Under the pieces are notes generated by a model. It ran no database searches. It saw nothing but the letters and a program-made list of their open reading frames with translations, and had not been told where the DNA came from. From Pseudevernia furfuracea (Eukaryota > Ascomycota > Lecanoromycetes > Lecanorales > Parmeliaceae): a stretch of DNA of 64,000 nt. Shown here in pieces: positions 35,618 through 49,640 of the stretch. The stretch covers positions 62,001-126,000 of the forward strand of contig JAIUPT010000039.1 in the NCBI GenBank assembly GCA_022315425.1, in the 5' to 3' direction. Each line of letters opens with the position of its first letter. The first letter of the stretch is position 1. A program made the position numbers and the translations under genes.

Positions 35618-38600
35618 CAGATGACTTCTGCAGCAGAATTACGATCGAGATAACAGATATCGAATCTCGAAGAGGGATAAGAAGCACTAGCGAATAACAT
35701 TAATGCTAACGAAGGAGAATCTAATGAGGTTACTTCAGAGACAAGCGAAGAAGATGATTATGGCGATATTGACTCACACACGGACGAGTCAGCAGAAACG
35801 ATATTAGACTCAAGGGAGCTTGCAACATTTCGGGTCTATCAAGCGCACGCGGAGGAGTTTATAACATATTAGACAAACCAAGCGTTACCACGTCGTCGAT
35901 AAGCGTCACTGAGTTACGAGACTCAGGGGATGTCAAAGAGATAGACATCAAATCTCAAAGCGAAAGATTCAGCGTTATACAAGGAAGTCAGCTCAGCGAA
36001 ATTGAACGAGTTCATTTACGAGTGTGAGCGACAATTCGCTTTCAGAGGTTTTCAAAGTGAGGAGATTCAGAAAGGTGTCACATTAATAAGTCAGTCGCAA
36101 TTGCGAGAGAAGACTATCAAGAAGATCGTCTATGCTATCGATTTTCTTGAGAATACGTCTAGAATCGATTGAAGGTTCTAATTGCTTCAGAATCCAGGGG
36201 GAGCGACGTCATGAACGCATTTCAAGACGCTATTGTTCGAATTTCTGAAGAGGGACAAGAAGAAAGCATATCTTGAGACGAATAAGAAGTTGTTAGCTGC
36301 GAAGCAGAGAAAAGGCGACATTATTAATGCTTTTCATAAATATGCTTACAAGTTATATATTCGTCTTAAAGCTCTAGATTCGGCGCAGGCTATGACGAAT
36401 CGACAGTTCTTTAACTTCATTCGAGCGCGAATACTATCGGATCATCGAGTCGAGCTAGATGAGCTCATGATTGAGTCAAGAACGATTCAAGAATTGTTAA
36501 CTCAAATACGCAAATATAAGAGAGCTGCGAAAACTCATACAAAGCAGAATAAAGGTAGCAGATCTTATTCTAAGTTATCTTCGAAATCACAGAACTCGAA
36601 GAGAGATAACAAGTCGAGTCGAATAGGTAAATCAGATTAAAAGGATTGTAACGAGATCTTAGAGCAGGCAAAGATCTCTCGCAAAAAGAAGAATAAGTCT
36701 ACTTTTGTTATATACAAAGACAAGCTAACAGATAAGATCAGAAAACGTCGTTTCAAGAACAAGGCTTGCTACAAGTGTGATATGTCTGATTATCGAACTG
36801 CTGAATGCATCGTCAAGAAACAAGTCATGTTCGACTCGTTCAAGATGCTCGAGGCGACAAAAAACTAGTGGGCGCAGTGACGACTTCGAACACTATGTCT
36901 ATACGAGGAGTGAGAACAGCTCTCTCCGTCGATAAATTCGAATCAATAAACATCTCGTCGAGCAATGACGATTCGAGTCGAATAATCGAATCAGTCAAAT
37001 CAAGCTTCGAGTCGAACGTCGAATCGAGCATCTTTCTACCTATCAAGGCAGAGCCCATTGTTGACGTAAGAATATGGGCGGCCAAGGTTCAGGCTGTGCA
37101 GTAGCGGATCAAGGAACTATTAAAGATAAATAGTCTATTCATCAAGAACACTCTAGTGCAGAACGCGAGAGATAAGATTAACACTTTCAGTGCACTGGCT
37201 GACAGTGATACTGAAGTGAACATTATTAATCGTGTGACTGCAAGAAAGATGGGCTTATCGATGCTCAATATCAACATTGGACTGAGTGCGATTCACGACA
37301 AGACAGTTAAGATCTACGAGATGCACTATATCGAATTCCAGCAGGAGGACGAACAAGGTCGAGTTCGCTACTTTCAGGACATCTTTCTCGCTGCGGACAT
37401 CGACACACGAATAATTCTTGGTATGCCATGGCTGATCATGGCGAATCCCAACATTGATTGAATCAAGAGGTCTTTTCAGTGAAGGACTTACACTGCGGCA
37501 GTAGCTCTGATGACTACGTGTCGAGTGAACATTATTGAGTTAGAGGATTTTGCTGAGCTTGCTATTAACAAGGACGCAGACTGTTTCGCTATACACGCAA
37601 GTCAAGTGGTGAGCGCAAACGAACCTTCGGTGCATCAAGACCGTCAAGATCATATTGCTCGGGCAAACGTTGCTAGGACTGTGAATCTACCTCCTAAGTA
37701 TGTTGAGTACTTCGATATCTTTTCTGACAGTGGTGCTGCAGAGTTGCCGAGTCACGAACCTGCGAATCATGTCATCGATCTCATAGACGAGAAACAACCG
37801 CCGTACGGCTCTATCTACAGTCTGAACGAAGTAGAGCTGAACACCTTAAGGGGTTATATCGAGACCAATCTGGCGAACGATTTTATACGATCAAGCACGT
37901 CCTCGACGGGATCTCTCATCCTTTTTATGAAAAAGCCTGACGGAGATCTGCGTCTATATGTGAACTATCGAGAACTGAATATGATTACGATAAAGAATCG
38001 TTATCTCCTTTCTCTTGTTGATGAGTCGATTAATCGTCTGACTATGATCAAAAGATACACACAGTTGAATCTCATCGCTGCATATCATCGTCTTCGTATC
38101 AGAAAGGGTGATGAATAAAAGACTGCGTTTAGAACACGTTATAATCACTTTAAGTATCAAGTCTTGTCGTTTGAGCTAACAAATGTCTCTATAACTTTTC
38201 AAGCGTATATCAATCAAGCATTAATTAAGAAGTTAGATGTCTTCTATATTGTTTATCTTGATGATATTCTCATTTACACGCAAGATATAGATACGAAGCA
38301 CGTCGAGACTGTAAAGTGAATTCTGAACAAATTGAAGCAGCACGAACTGTTCGTCAATCTTTAGAAATGTCGTTTCAGCACAGATAAGGTGCACTTTCTA
38401 AAATATGTTATCGCTTCGTCGGGGGTTAGCATGGAGAAAGATCGAATACAGTCAGTCAGAGACTGACCGAAGCTGAAGTCTGTACGAGACATTCAGATAT
38501 TCGTGAGCTTTGCGAATTTTTATCGCAGGTTTATACGTGGGTTCAGCAAGATCGCTGCTTCACTTACGAAGTTAATCAAGATCAACGTTCAAGAGAGATC

Positions 38601-40974
38601 GAGCTCTGATAGAGTAGTCTCTAACGCTCAGCAGAATACGCGAATCGTATTCGAGCGTACGAAGTCAAATGAAAAAAACTCGCAGAGTTCATTTGTACTT
38701 ACATCTGAGATAAAGAAAGCTTTCGAGAAGTTGAAAATAATCTTTACGACCGCATCGATTCTACGACATTTTAATTCTAAGCTGTCAATAAGAATTAAGA
38801 CTGATACGTCGAGCTATATCATTAATGATATTCTAAGCCAGTTACACGATAAATTGTGACACTCAGTAGTCTACTATTCACGTAAACAAATATCGACGAA
38901 GACGCGATATAACGTTCATGACAAAGAGCTGTTAGCTATCATGAAGTCGTTTAAACACTGACGTCACTACTGCGAGAATAATAGACACAAGATCAAGATC
39001 TTGACAGATCATCATAATCTCAAGAGATTTATGAGCACTACGCGACTGAATAGTCGTTAGATTCGTTGAGCGCAGAAGCTGAGTCGCTACGATTTTGTTA
39101 TCGAATATCGTCAGAGAAAACATAATCTCGCGAATTTACTCAGTCGAATCTCTGATTACGAGCAAGATAATGATACTGCGAAACGCGAGAACTATTAATT
39201 GCTGAGCGAGCTAAAGCAGACGTTACGTGATTTTCGTGCTGTGAGAAGATCGATCTTCATGACTAATTGCTTTCAAATGCTTATCGCTGAGACTCATGAG
39301 GTGTCTAATACATGTGAGCAGTGAACACGTATTCGTGTCACTATTGTAGCAGAAGACCTCGCAGAAAATACTATAAACGATCAGTCGTTCGACGATATGC
39401 TCGTGAAGCTAACTCGTGAAGATGATTATGCAAAGAAGATATTAAAACAGCTGAAGCAGCCTGTTATCAACTCTCTAAGCGACCTAAGCGATCAACTCTA
39501 CAGTCATGTCGATGAACGACTGTATCATAAAGAGAAGATCTATATCTCTGCGGCGCTACGAGATGTGATCCTCGATCGATATCACGATGCTTCTCTGACA
39601 GGTCATTTCGATGCTGAAAAGACTTAGACACTAATTCAACGCAAGTACTTCTGATCGAAGCTTACAAGAGATATAGACGAGCACGTTACATCGTGTTCTG
39701 TGTGCGCTATGATCAAGTCGTCTAAATATAAGTCGTATAATAAGTTGACATCATTGTCGGCTCCTACTCATAAGTGAAAGAACATCTTATTGAACTTCGT
39801 CACTAAACTGCCGCCCTTCAAGAACTAGCGTGATCACATCTACGATTCGATTCTGATAATTGTAAATCGTCTTACGAAGATGTCATATTATATAGCAGTG
39901 AACAAGACGCTCGACGCGAAGCAATTCGCACAAGTGCTGATCGAGAATCTGATAAGATATCATAAGCTATCTAACTCAATAGTAACGAACCGTGAGTCGT
40001 TATTTATCTCTTAGTTCTGATCTAGTCTTATATACTTTCTGAGAGTGAAGCGGCGCTTATCGACTGCATTTCACTCTTAGATCGATGACCAGACTAAGCG
40101 ACAAAACAGTATCATAAAACAATACTTACGAACCTTCGTCTGCTGAAAGCAGGACGATTAAGTGACATGATTATTAATCGCGGAGTTTGCGTACAATAAC
40201 GCAAAGAACTCAGTTACTGACATATCGCCTTTTGAGACTAACTTGAACTACAGTCTCAGAATATTATAAAACGAGAACATCGATTCGAAATCTCGCTCGC
40301 AGACTGCAGTTGACAACGCAAAGCACCTGTTTACACTCATAAATGTTTATAAAGATGCGATCTTAACTGCTCAGCAGTCACAGATCGAGTATGCGAATAA
40401 ACATCGCAAGTCACGAGACTATAAAGTAGATGACTTGATATGATTGAACATTAAATATCTCAAGATCAAGCGAAATAGAAAGCTGGAATTCAAAAACTTC
40501 GATTCATTCCTTATCACGAACGTCATCGATTCACAGTTCTATCGACTCGAGTTGCCGAGCGACTGACGAATTTATAACGTCTTTTATATGTTCTTGCTGA
40601 AAAAGAACTTCTCAAAATAGAAGGAGATAAGTCAAAGTCTAGAGAATATGAAATTCGACGAAGACGATGCACATGACTACGTGATCGCTGACGTTGTGAA
40701 TAGTGCAGTTTTTGAATTAGACGAGGATGACAAGGCAGAAGGTCTATACTATCAAGTTCACTGAGAAGAATATTCTGACTCAGAGAATACATGGGAACTC
40801 TACGAGAAAGTCTTTCATCTACGGAAGTTGTTAAATAAGTTTCATAAGAAGCATTCTAACAAGTCTATAGTCGAATTAGTGATCATCGAAAGAAAGTTAT
40901 AACGACGTGTTTTAAAGAGATCTACGTCGAAGAACAAGGGCAAGGGTATAGAAGAAAGCGTTGAATATTCGTGA
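35618..40974 (+). pseudogene. Gypsy C gag-pol remnant
   Basis: In order: gag capsid (36233-36640; NAFHKYAYKLYIRLKALDS), zinc knuckle CYKCDMSDYRTAEC (about 36769-36810), protease with LADSDTEVNII (37195-37230; families have DSGAE), and RT (37700-38480; PYGSIYSLNEVEL, LRLYVNYRELN, intact YLDD near 38255). RNase H follows (to about 39170), then the integrase zinc domain (GHFDAEKT, then HVTSCSVCAMIK) and core (39780-40200), and a chromodomain near 40755-40860 (YYQVH, EEYSDSENTWELYE). Stops replace Trp at many places, for example in the region after YLDD. One stretch of 202 codons (37510-38118) is still open. Confidence 0.85.
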
Positions 40975-41272
40975 TAGTGCTGTAAACGGTAGTACTCTTT
41001 TGTTCATTTTTTTACCTAACGAGAAGGTTTTATGATTTTAACGAGACTAGTTCAGATATTGTATGAGACGAAAGAATAGAAGTTCGAACGATATCGATTC
41101 GACTGATTGATTCGAACTCTGAATCGAATGAATTTCAATTACTTGACGTTCGTCTGATGTTTGCTGACGCATTGTGGCATGGCTGCAATGAGATATCGGT
41201 ATACGATATGCTGTTGTTCTTTTTTTGGGCTTGCTACCTCACAGAAGCTCGTCTTTGAAAAGGGGGGATAAT

Positions 41273-41544
41273 TGTAAGGGTCATGAGGTCTCTAGGCATG
41301 AGGCGGCCTGTCAGAAGTCCAGGAATTCAACATACATCTAGGCCAGATTCGGGAGACTATCCCTCTGGTGCAGCTGTGCGGCTGTGCGGCTATAGCAGTC
41401 GCATAGTAAGTTTGCTTGGCATGGGGGTGCACTCTCCTCTGCTAAATATGCTGCCTCTGAGGACTCCCACCGAGTTCCTCAGGATTCAGTCTATCTAGTA
41501 ACCAATTCATCTGTTACTCACTCACGCATGTCTAGACCCCGTTA
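41273..41544 (+). repeat. C 3' LTR lacking terminal CA
   Basis: 272 bp. It ends GACCCCGTTA and runs straight into the 26-bp flanking repeat, so the canonical CA end is missing. Confidence 0.88.
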
Positions 41545-41989
41545 GGTGTCAAACGATTAACAAATAAAAAAGTTACATAGGAAACAAAGAAATTCGATAT
41601 CTCGCATCAATTCGACAAAGAAATTACTTTTTAATATCGAAATTTCTACACTCAACATCAAAAAACTTCTCAAACAATAACTTCTTTCTCCACCCAGTTA
41701 TTTCTCTCTATCAAATATATTTCGTTTCATCGACGTCGAAATTCTTCTTCTTCTAGATCTGATTCGCGATCAAACTCTTCTATATATCGTCGCGATTAGT
41801 TCTATCTTATATTCGAGAATCTATATATCAAATTCTTATCATCAAATTCGTCTTCGCTTTGTATATCAAGAATACAGCGATTCTTGTCTACTGAGAATCT
41901 CTTTCAACGATATCATATTCAGCAGCAATCTTAAAATAAATCGATATAAGATCATAATTCATCTTCTTCTTGATCATCGCTAAGATAGC

Positions 41990-42790
41990 GATCTTTCTCG
42001 TCTTTTAGACAAGCATCGAATCTCACTTCAAGACTATCGAATTTATCTGTTTTCATCGATATCAATATTCACGTTTAATTTAATGACTAAAAAATGAGAA
42101 TATAAGACAAACTAAATTATAATGGTGATCACTATTCTCTCGAGTTATTTAAGATTGCGTACATTATTGCTCGTCTCGAAGGAGAGACAAGTTAATACGT
42201 ATCTATTAGACGACGATATCGTTTTTATTTTATCGTCAACGAACTTCTAAATCATCTTATCGATTTATACGAAGTATCTTTATTTATTGTTTAAGATATA
42301 AATTGACGTGCTTTCGAGAAAATAACGTAAGACAATTAACTCTTTTTAGACTTTTATAGAGTCTTAATAAAATACGCTAGTCGCTATGCTTTCGAAGCTG
42401 ATCTTATAAGACATCTCGTAATGAAATTAGAGTTTCGTTCTATTGACCAAGACGATGCTCTAAACACTTACATAATGAAGACGAAATCTCAGTTAAAGAC
42501 GTACATAATAATGAGATAACTCTGTTATCAACAATTCGTTGAAGATCTAACTAAGAGAAAAGTAGCAAAATTCGTCGAGTAATACGCTAAAGCAAAGACT
42601 GAAACTAACATAAAGAAGGACAAATACGTTATTATTACTCGCTTAGATTCTGCTCTTGATCTTAATGAAAATCTACGTATAAACGAAGATGAGAAACTTG
42701 TTATGATAAACTAAATCTATACTTAGAAGTACGACAAATCGTTAATCGCTAAACTAAGTAGACAGAAGTATTACGAGTTGAAATATTAGA
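41990..42790 (+). pseudogene. D gag-like remnant
   Basis: Frames interrupted by stops contain DFYRVLIKYASRYAFEADLI, LVMKLEFRSIDQ and QQFVEDLTKRKVAKFVE. The pattern fits the Retrotrans_gag capsid region of Ty3/gypsy elements. There is no zinc knuckle and no pol downstream. Confidence 0.55.
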
Positions 42791-42849
42791 GTTATATATG
42801 ATAACAGTGTCAGAATCAGTGACAATCATCGAAATCAGCGACAAACACG

Positions 42850-43590
42850 AGACATACTTGCAATTTGAACTGCAGTAGACACGATATCTTTAGGGCAGTC
42901 GAATTTGGCCTAGCGCGCTCAAATCGACATGCGATCCGATCAAACCTCGAACATGATGCCTTTGCGCGATTCAGATCATTTCAGAAAAGCGTCAAGACTT
43001 CATTTTTCACCATAACAAAAACGAGTGCTCAGCGACTTGGTGTTCAACAACAACCCCATATGATAACTACCTTCGTCGCCTCACCCCGAGCTATAGTCTA
43101 TGACTGTCGACGACGTCATAGCCGAAGGCCCGAAGCGTATTGTTGATAACGTCGTCGCCCTCGATGAATTTGATCTCAAGAAGACTGCGTCAGCGCCAAA
43201 ATCATTTGATATTGATTTAAGGTTTAACGTTCGGGCGATTCGGACGGTCTCAGCCAATCACAGATCTTCATTTCTAAATTTCTTCTTCTATCGCAAATTC
43301 AATATCAGCTACTCAGTCTATATCAAAAAATCATTTTTGGTCATCATTTCTTCAATTCTTCATCAATGAAGGCCATTATAGAACCCCTATAATCGCGTGA
43401 CGTCATACTAGCGACATGATATCATCAAGACGTTATCGAATTGAGATCGATATCATCGTTGAAGTTATCGAGAAAGCGAGCGCTAGGGTCAAAAGTTCTT
43501 TGTTTTTTATGATTTTTCAGCGATCAAGTATGTATAACGTTTGTTTTTCTTCTTCTTTTCTTCTTTTCTATCGCACTGGAAATCAGTGCT
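42850..43590. other. Un-RIPed, host-like segment inside D
   Basis: Base composition changes abruptly: CA and TG dinucleotides are common here and nearly absent in the flanking RIPed sequence. It contains a CCAAT box (CAGCCAATCACAG, near 43252), then a pyrimidine/A-rich leader and an ATG at 43366, which opens only a very short frame. Frames 42865-43146 and 43100-43369 show no recognisable domain. This looks like captured single-copy host DNA, possibly a promoter with a gene start. Confidence 0.45.
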
Positions 43591-43608
43591 TCTTCGGAGA
43601 GGGGGTAG

Positions 43609-43789
43609 TGTTACGATCGTACTCTGCATCCCTTGACATCGACTAGGCGCTAGACTCATTGAAGCCTAGTCTAGCCTTGGCGGAGGCCTTGTCTTCTACA
43701 TATACGGAGTCTCCCTTCTAGATAGTTCGATAGACTCTTTATCCTCGTCTACTTATATTACTATGATTCTTCTAGACCTGGTCCTGACA
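43609..43789 (+). repeat. D 3' LTR
   Basis: 181 bp, same length as the 5' LTR. Differences between the two are transitions, mostly T or A in the left copy. Confidence 0.9.
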
Positions 43790-44150
43790 TTAAAGGGCAT
43801 TGATCTCTTCATTGATGTTATTCAGTTGTCGTCTTTTTAGTAACTAATCTCGACGTTGAGTTGTCTGAGTTAATCGCTCGTTTAAAGTTAGATCGACAAT
43901 ATCGTCTTTCGAAGTAGATGTCGACTGTCTTTGACTCTCGAATTTCACGTCAGAGACATAATCTGATTCGTTTAGATTCACTGTCTATGACTATTCTCCA
44001 GATATGATGTGCGAGTTGAGTAAACCTACTTCGTTTTCGATACGTTGCGATTGCGAGCGAGTAATTGTTATTATACTAAGTTCGAATCGCTACCTCTCGA
44101 TGAAAAGAAGAATTAGAATTATTAGACTAACTTATATAATATAGATATAT

Positions 44151-44418
44151 TGTTAGCAGCGGGTTTAAGAGAACAGCTATCGTATAAGCTCGAGAGTTGT
44201 CGAGCGTAATCGAATCGCTTGATATACGCATGTTAAGCGGATTCTTGACGTGAGAAGCTTAAGAGAGTTATGTCTCGAAGTTTCTCATTTTTCTTTCTTA
44301 AGAATTAGTCTTACTATTAGATATATTATACGCAATATATATATCTTCGCTAAGTTCATATTGCTACACAATTCTAGTCTGTCTTATATATATTTATATT
44401 ATATAAGTCAGTCTAACA
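44151..44418 (+). repeat. Gypsy B 5' LTR
   Basis: 268 bp. It directly follows the 31-bp left stump of A's 5' LTR (44120-44150). Confidence 0.9.
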
Positions 44419-45168
44419 ATTTTAATTCTTCTTCTTATCGAGAGATAGCGATTCGAACTTAGTATAATAACAATCACTCGCTCGTAATCGCAACGTATCG
44501 AAAACGAAGCAGATTCATTTAACTCGTATATTATATCTAAAGAATAGTCATAAATAGTGAATCTAAACGAATTAGATTATGTCTCTGACGTGAAATTCGA
44601 GAATCAAAGATAATCGATATCTGCTTCGAGAGACGATGTTATCGATCTAACTTTGAACGAGCGATTAACTTAGATAACTCAACGTCGAGATTAGCTACTA
44701 AAAAGATAACAACTAAATAATATCAACGAAGAGATCAATGCCCTTTAACGAGAGAAATCGTCAGATGAACGAGATCAAGACGATATCGAATCGAATACGT
44801 CGAATGCTCGTCGTGACTCTTCTAATGCTCGAGTAGGGTCAAAACGTTATTTAGATATTAAATTAATATATGTCACAAAACGACGAAGTGTTAAATCAAA
44901 GAATCTTGACGATTATCATGACAAATCGAGACGAGAGCATCGTAACTAAATACGAGACGTCGAAGTTACATTTATAAATGTCTTAGCGTATTTCTTAAAC
45001 GATCACGACAAAATTGTTTAATATATATAATTTCTAACGAGAGATCTCAAGAAATAGTGACATAACGAACGAGAAAAGAATTCGATCAAGATAGAAAGCT
45101 AAGATCACTTCGTTTCTTTTCTGCTTAATAAAATATAGAATTCAATTAATCGATAGTTAAAAATAAAC

Positions 45169-48100
45169 ATGATCTATACGAATGCGCGACAAAGATCATC
45201 TCAATTAGTAATTCAATTTGAGATTTATCTTTTCAGTCTTGAGACACAGTTGTCATCGTCGAACGAAATTTAATAAGTAATAACGTTAATAACGAGACTT
45301 CTTTCGAAACTTCAAGACGATATCACTCGCACGAAACAAATAGTCTCGACGCGAGACGATCTTATCGCTTAGACTATTCGTTTAAAGAATACGAATAAGA
45401 GAGTTAACGTACGCTTATTATATAATAGACGAGACATAAACGATATCGACTCGAATATGAATTAAAGACGAAATAAAGAAAATGAAAAAGAGAATAAATT
45501 TAATAATAACGAACGAGCGACGCAATCTCGTAAGAATAAAAAAACGAATACTTCGCGTTATTTAAACGAAGATAAATCTCGAGACAAAACGTCGAAAAGT
45601 AAGAAGCATCTAAAGATAGTCGAATACTATAACTATCATAAAAAGAAATATTACGCAAACGAATATCGATAATTCAAGACAGACGACGTCAATCTTGTGT
45701 CTGTTGATAACGTTAAAAACATTAATGCTTATATTATCGAGTTATCTTCATCGAGAAAAGAAAGACTCTCGTCGAAGACTTCTTAACGACGAGAGCAAAA
45801 TAAGAAGTTATTTCGATACTTAGTATAATTTTCTTAGAAAAAGTGATTGCAGAAGATCGAGAAGTAACTCTAATATCGACTTCGATATAATTTAACAACG
45901 AGATCGAAGTTAATGTGATTGATTAGCGCTTTGCCCTCGAACATAATCTCGAATCAGTCGAAGCGCCGTTACCAAGTGTCAAATAAATAAATAACAACAC
46001 GATCTTTTATTATGTCGTCTATCTTATATATTATAAGTTATAAGATAGTTAAAGTTATATAAAGCGATGTTCGTACATCTTTTATATTATTATAAAAGAA
46101 GATAATTCACTCTTTATATTAAGACTATCAGCATTAATAGACGAAGATATCGTAATTAATATTATTAAGAGAATCTAACGCTTTAATGTCGATGCGTATA
46201 CGTATAAAATACTTTTATCTTAAGATTTTATTAACGCATTGAAGGGAGAAAAGTCAGTGTATACTTTAGTGATTATAGATATTTTTGATGCGTCAGCAAG
46301 AAAACATTACATTAATAAAGTCTTAACGAATATATTATAATCGCAGCTCGCAGACGCTACTTCAAAATTGTTAGAGAAGTTACGCGAATACGAAGACGTA
46401 TTTTCAATCGAAGAAGTCGATCGACTTTCGTCGCACGAAGAACGTGATTATATCATTAAGACTATAGCGAAATCATCATTTAATTTATTATACAATCTAT
46501 CTAACATCGAGTTAGCGACACTAAGAACATATTTAGACGATATCTTAGCGAAAGACTAAATTTAGTATTTAACAAGCTCAGCAGAGTTTCTTATTCTTTT
46601 CGTATTAAAAAAGAATAACGACTTACGACTATATATCGACTATCGAGAATTAAATAAAGTTACGATAAAAAATCGTTATTCTTTGTCTTTGATTAGTGAG
46701 ACTCTAAATCGTCTAAATAAAGTTAAGAGATTCACAAAATTGAATCTCAAGAATACATATTATCGTATTCGAATTCGTAAGAGCGATAAGTGAAAGACTG
46801 CGTTTCGTACGCGTTATGATTACTTTGAGTACTTGATAATGTTATTTAATCTAATCAACGTCTCTGCGACCTTTCAGACTTATATTAACAAGTCGTTAAC
46901 GAGTCTAATTAACAATTTTTGTGTTGTTTATCTTAACGATATTTTAATTTATTCGAGTTCGCAAGAAGAACATTTAAATTATGTCAAGCAAGTGCTTGAG
47001 AGACTAAGACGTTTTAGTCTATATGCAAGTTTGAAGAAATGTGAGTTCTTCATCACAGAAGTCGAATTTTTAGACTTTATAATGTTTATTAATAACGTCG
47101 CAATAAAAAAACGTAGGGTGAAAGTAATTTAGAAGTGATCGAGATTTAAGTTCTTTTATGAGATATAAATCTTTTTGAGCTTTGTGAATTTCTATCGAAG
47201 ATTTATTTATTATTATTCTTAAATTATTGAATCACTTATAAACTTATTAAAGAAAAGTATCAAGAAAATTAAGATAGAATCTTTTAACTGATCTATTAAG
47301 ACGAAGAAGACATTTCGACGACTTCGCGAAGTCTTTATAAAAGCGTCTCTTTTATATTACTTTGATTTAGAACTTTTTATTAGAGTGAAAACGAATACTT
47401 TAGATTTCGACTTAATAAACATTTTAACTTAGTTATAAAATAACAATAAGCAATAACACTTAGTTATATTTTATTCTCGAAAAATGATTTCTGTAGAGCG
47501 AAATTATAAGACTTATAATTAGAAGCTACTCGTTATCGTAACGATCTTTAAATAGTGACGTTATTATTTAAAAGAGAGTTTTTATTCTGTGAAAGTACTT
47601 ACGAATTATAACAATCTAAAGTACTTTATAAGAATAACGAGTTTGAATAAACGATAAGTTAGATGAGCAATGAAGTTATTAATGTTTGATTTTTTTATTA
47701 CACATAGGTCAGAAAAGACAAACTTAGTCGATACGTCGTCAAGACGATCTAATTATAAGAATAAAAACGAGTCGCTAAATCGACTATTGTTAACGTTATA
47801 ACAGAAATTGACAGCGATAAAAGATCTAATAAGTCTCATATTTGTTGTTATTCGAATAGCGTATAAGTAAGATAAGAGTTATAAGTATACGAAGCGCAGC
47901 TTAAACGTTAAACCTCTCTTTACGATATATAGTCTAGACGTGAATATATAATATAATCTAATAACTAATAATAAAAAAGAAGTAACTACTTAGAAGATAA
48001 CACTTAAAAATTTAATAACAGTTATAATTTAAGAGACTTATCTTGATATTATATATTCTTTAAGACTTAAAGAATCTTCAACTACGAGAGCAGAGAGTTC

Positions 48101-49640
48101 AAACGAGATGCTTACTTAAAATATACGTAACGTAGTTATCGCGTAGCTTAATTCTATTATTAAGACTATTAATTATAAATAGCTCGTTTCACGCTTAGTA
48201 ATTCACATTAAGATAATAAACGATACGATATATGATCTCAGTAGCAAGTTCATCTTCGAGCTTATTAAAGTACTTTAGTTAAAAGTCTCTTACGTTTAAT
48301 AGCGAAGAGAAGACGAAGCGTAGAATAAGAAAGAGAGTGACGTCGAAGCTTAAATATGAGATAATTAAAAACTATTAAGATATAAGAATATATTGTACGT
48401 TCTCGAAGAGACTTTCGTTCGTGAAAAGCTATTAAGACGTTATTATAACGATCTCTTAACGAGACATTTCGATGTCGACAAGACACTAAAACTAATGACT
48501 AGAAAATACTATTGAAATAGTATTAAGATAGACGTGAAATTATATATAAATATATGTGATATCTGTTAGAGAGTGAAGGTGAAGCGATATCGTTTATATG
48601 ACGAGCTGAGTGCGCTTTTTTAATCAAGTCGTTCTTAAAAGAAAATTACGATGAATTTCATTACGAATCTTTCTTCAAGTCGACGCAGAGACTGCGTTTA
48701 CGATACGATTCTTATAATCGTCGATAGATATATTAAAATAATAAGATATCTATTAATTATAAAGAAAATTAATGTCTTTGATCTCGAACAGCTACTCATA
48801 AAAGAAATCTTTCTTCGATTTGACTTATTAAAAGATATAGTCACTAATCGTGATTCTGTGTTTACGAGTGCGTTTTAATCGTAAGTCTGTTATCAAATAA
48901 AGATAAAACGTAGACTAAGCACTATCTTTTATTCTTAAACTAATAATCAAATCGAACGACAAAATCAAATCTTAAAATACTATCTTCGAGTTTTTTGCAA
49001 CGAGCAACAAAACGATTAAGCGAATCTCTTATTTATAGTCGAGTATATCTATCAACAAAGTCAATATAAGACGTTAAATTGTAGTTTATTCTATGCAATA
49101 TACGATTATAATCTCGACTTTAAATTGAGAATCGAGAACGATTCTTTTTAAGAGAAGATGTTAGTAGCGAAAGAACGTGTGAAAGAAATTTATACGTTAC
49201 GAGAAGAGCTTACGAAACGTTAATAAAAAGTATTCGAATCGTAAGCGAAGACGTACAACAAAAAGCATTAAGTATAATTCTTTTAGAAAGAAGACTTGAT
49301 AATGTTATTAATCAAGAATCTCAAACAAAAACGATCAAATAAGAAGCTTTCGAATAAGATAATTGACTTATTTATTATTCGAAGTGTCGTAGACAAGCAA
49401 GCTTATCGATTAACGCTTTTGTTAATCTATTACATATATAACGTTTTTTATATATTACTATTAGAACTCTATCGTCGTAAAAATAATAACACGATGTTAA
49501 TATATATAATAGCGAAATTAATAAATAATAAAGAAGAATAAAAGATTAAAAAGATCTTAAACAAGCGAAAGCGTAAGAGTGAGATAAAATATCTTATAAG
49601 TATAATTAGTGAGTATTAGAAAAAGATATAAAATATTCGC
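45169..49640 (+). pseudogene. Gypsy B gag-pol remnant
   Basis: Gag starts at MIYTNARQRSSQ (45169). The zinc knuckle is destroyed: YYNYHKKKYYANEY near 45630 shows Tyr at the three expected Cys positions (TGY to TAY). The region before RT is open at 46368-46559. RT at 46833-47132 has VVYLNDILIYSSSQEEH, with YLND in place of YLDD. Integrase fragments lie at 48651-48878. The chromodomain region (KIKKILNKRKRKSEIKYLI) is near 49530-49600. It is inactive by RIP. Confidence 0.82.

Larger units (their letters stand above)
35197..41544 (+). mobile_element. Gypsy C: youngest autonomous-type chromovirus, nested in D
   Basis: The left LTR is 35197-35470 (274 bp, TGTAAGGG...GTTACA). The right LTR is 41273-41544 and lacks the final CA. 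The LTRs differ by about 7 transitions. A polypurine tract (GAAAAGGGGGGATAA) precedes the right LTR. Instead of a 5-bp TSD the element is flanked by a 26-bp direct repeat (35171-35196 and 41545-41570, GGTGTCAAACG...AATAAAAA). Gag, zinc knuckle, protease, RT, RNase H, integrase and chromodomain are all recognisable, so this is a Ty3/gypsy chromovirus. Stops are fewer than in A and B. Confidence 0.88.
34653..43789 (+). mobile_element. D: LTR element with gag only (TR-GAG-like), carrying a host-like segment
   Basis: LTRs of 181 bp at 34653-34833 and 43609-43789 (TGTTACG...CTGACA); TSD TTAAA at 34648-34652 and 43790-43794. A polypurine tract GGAGAGGGGGTAG precedes the right LTR, so the element is on the plus strand. 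Without nested element C (35197-41544) it is about 2.8 kb. A RIP-broken gag-like ORF occupies about 41990-42790. No protease, RT or integrase was seen, hence non-autonomous. The last part, 42850-43590, is not RIPed and looks unlike the rest. It inserted into the gypsy A leader. Confidence 0.88.
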
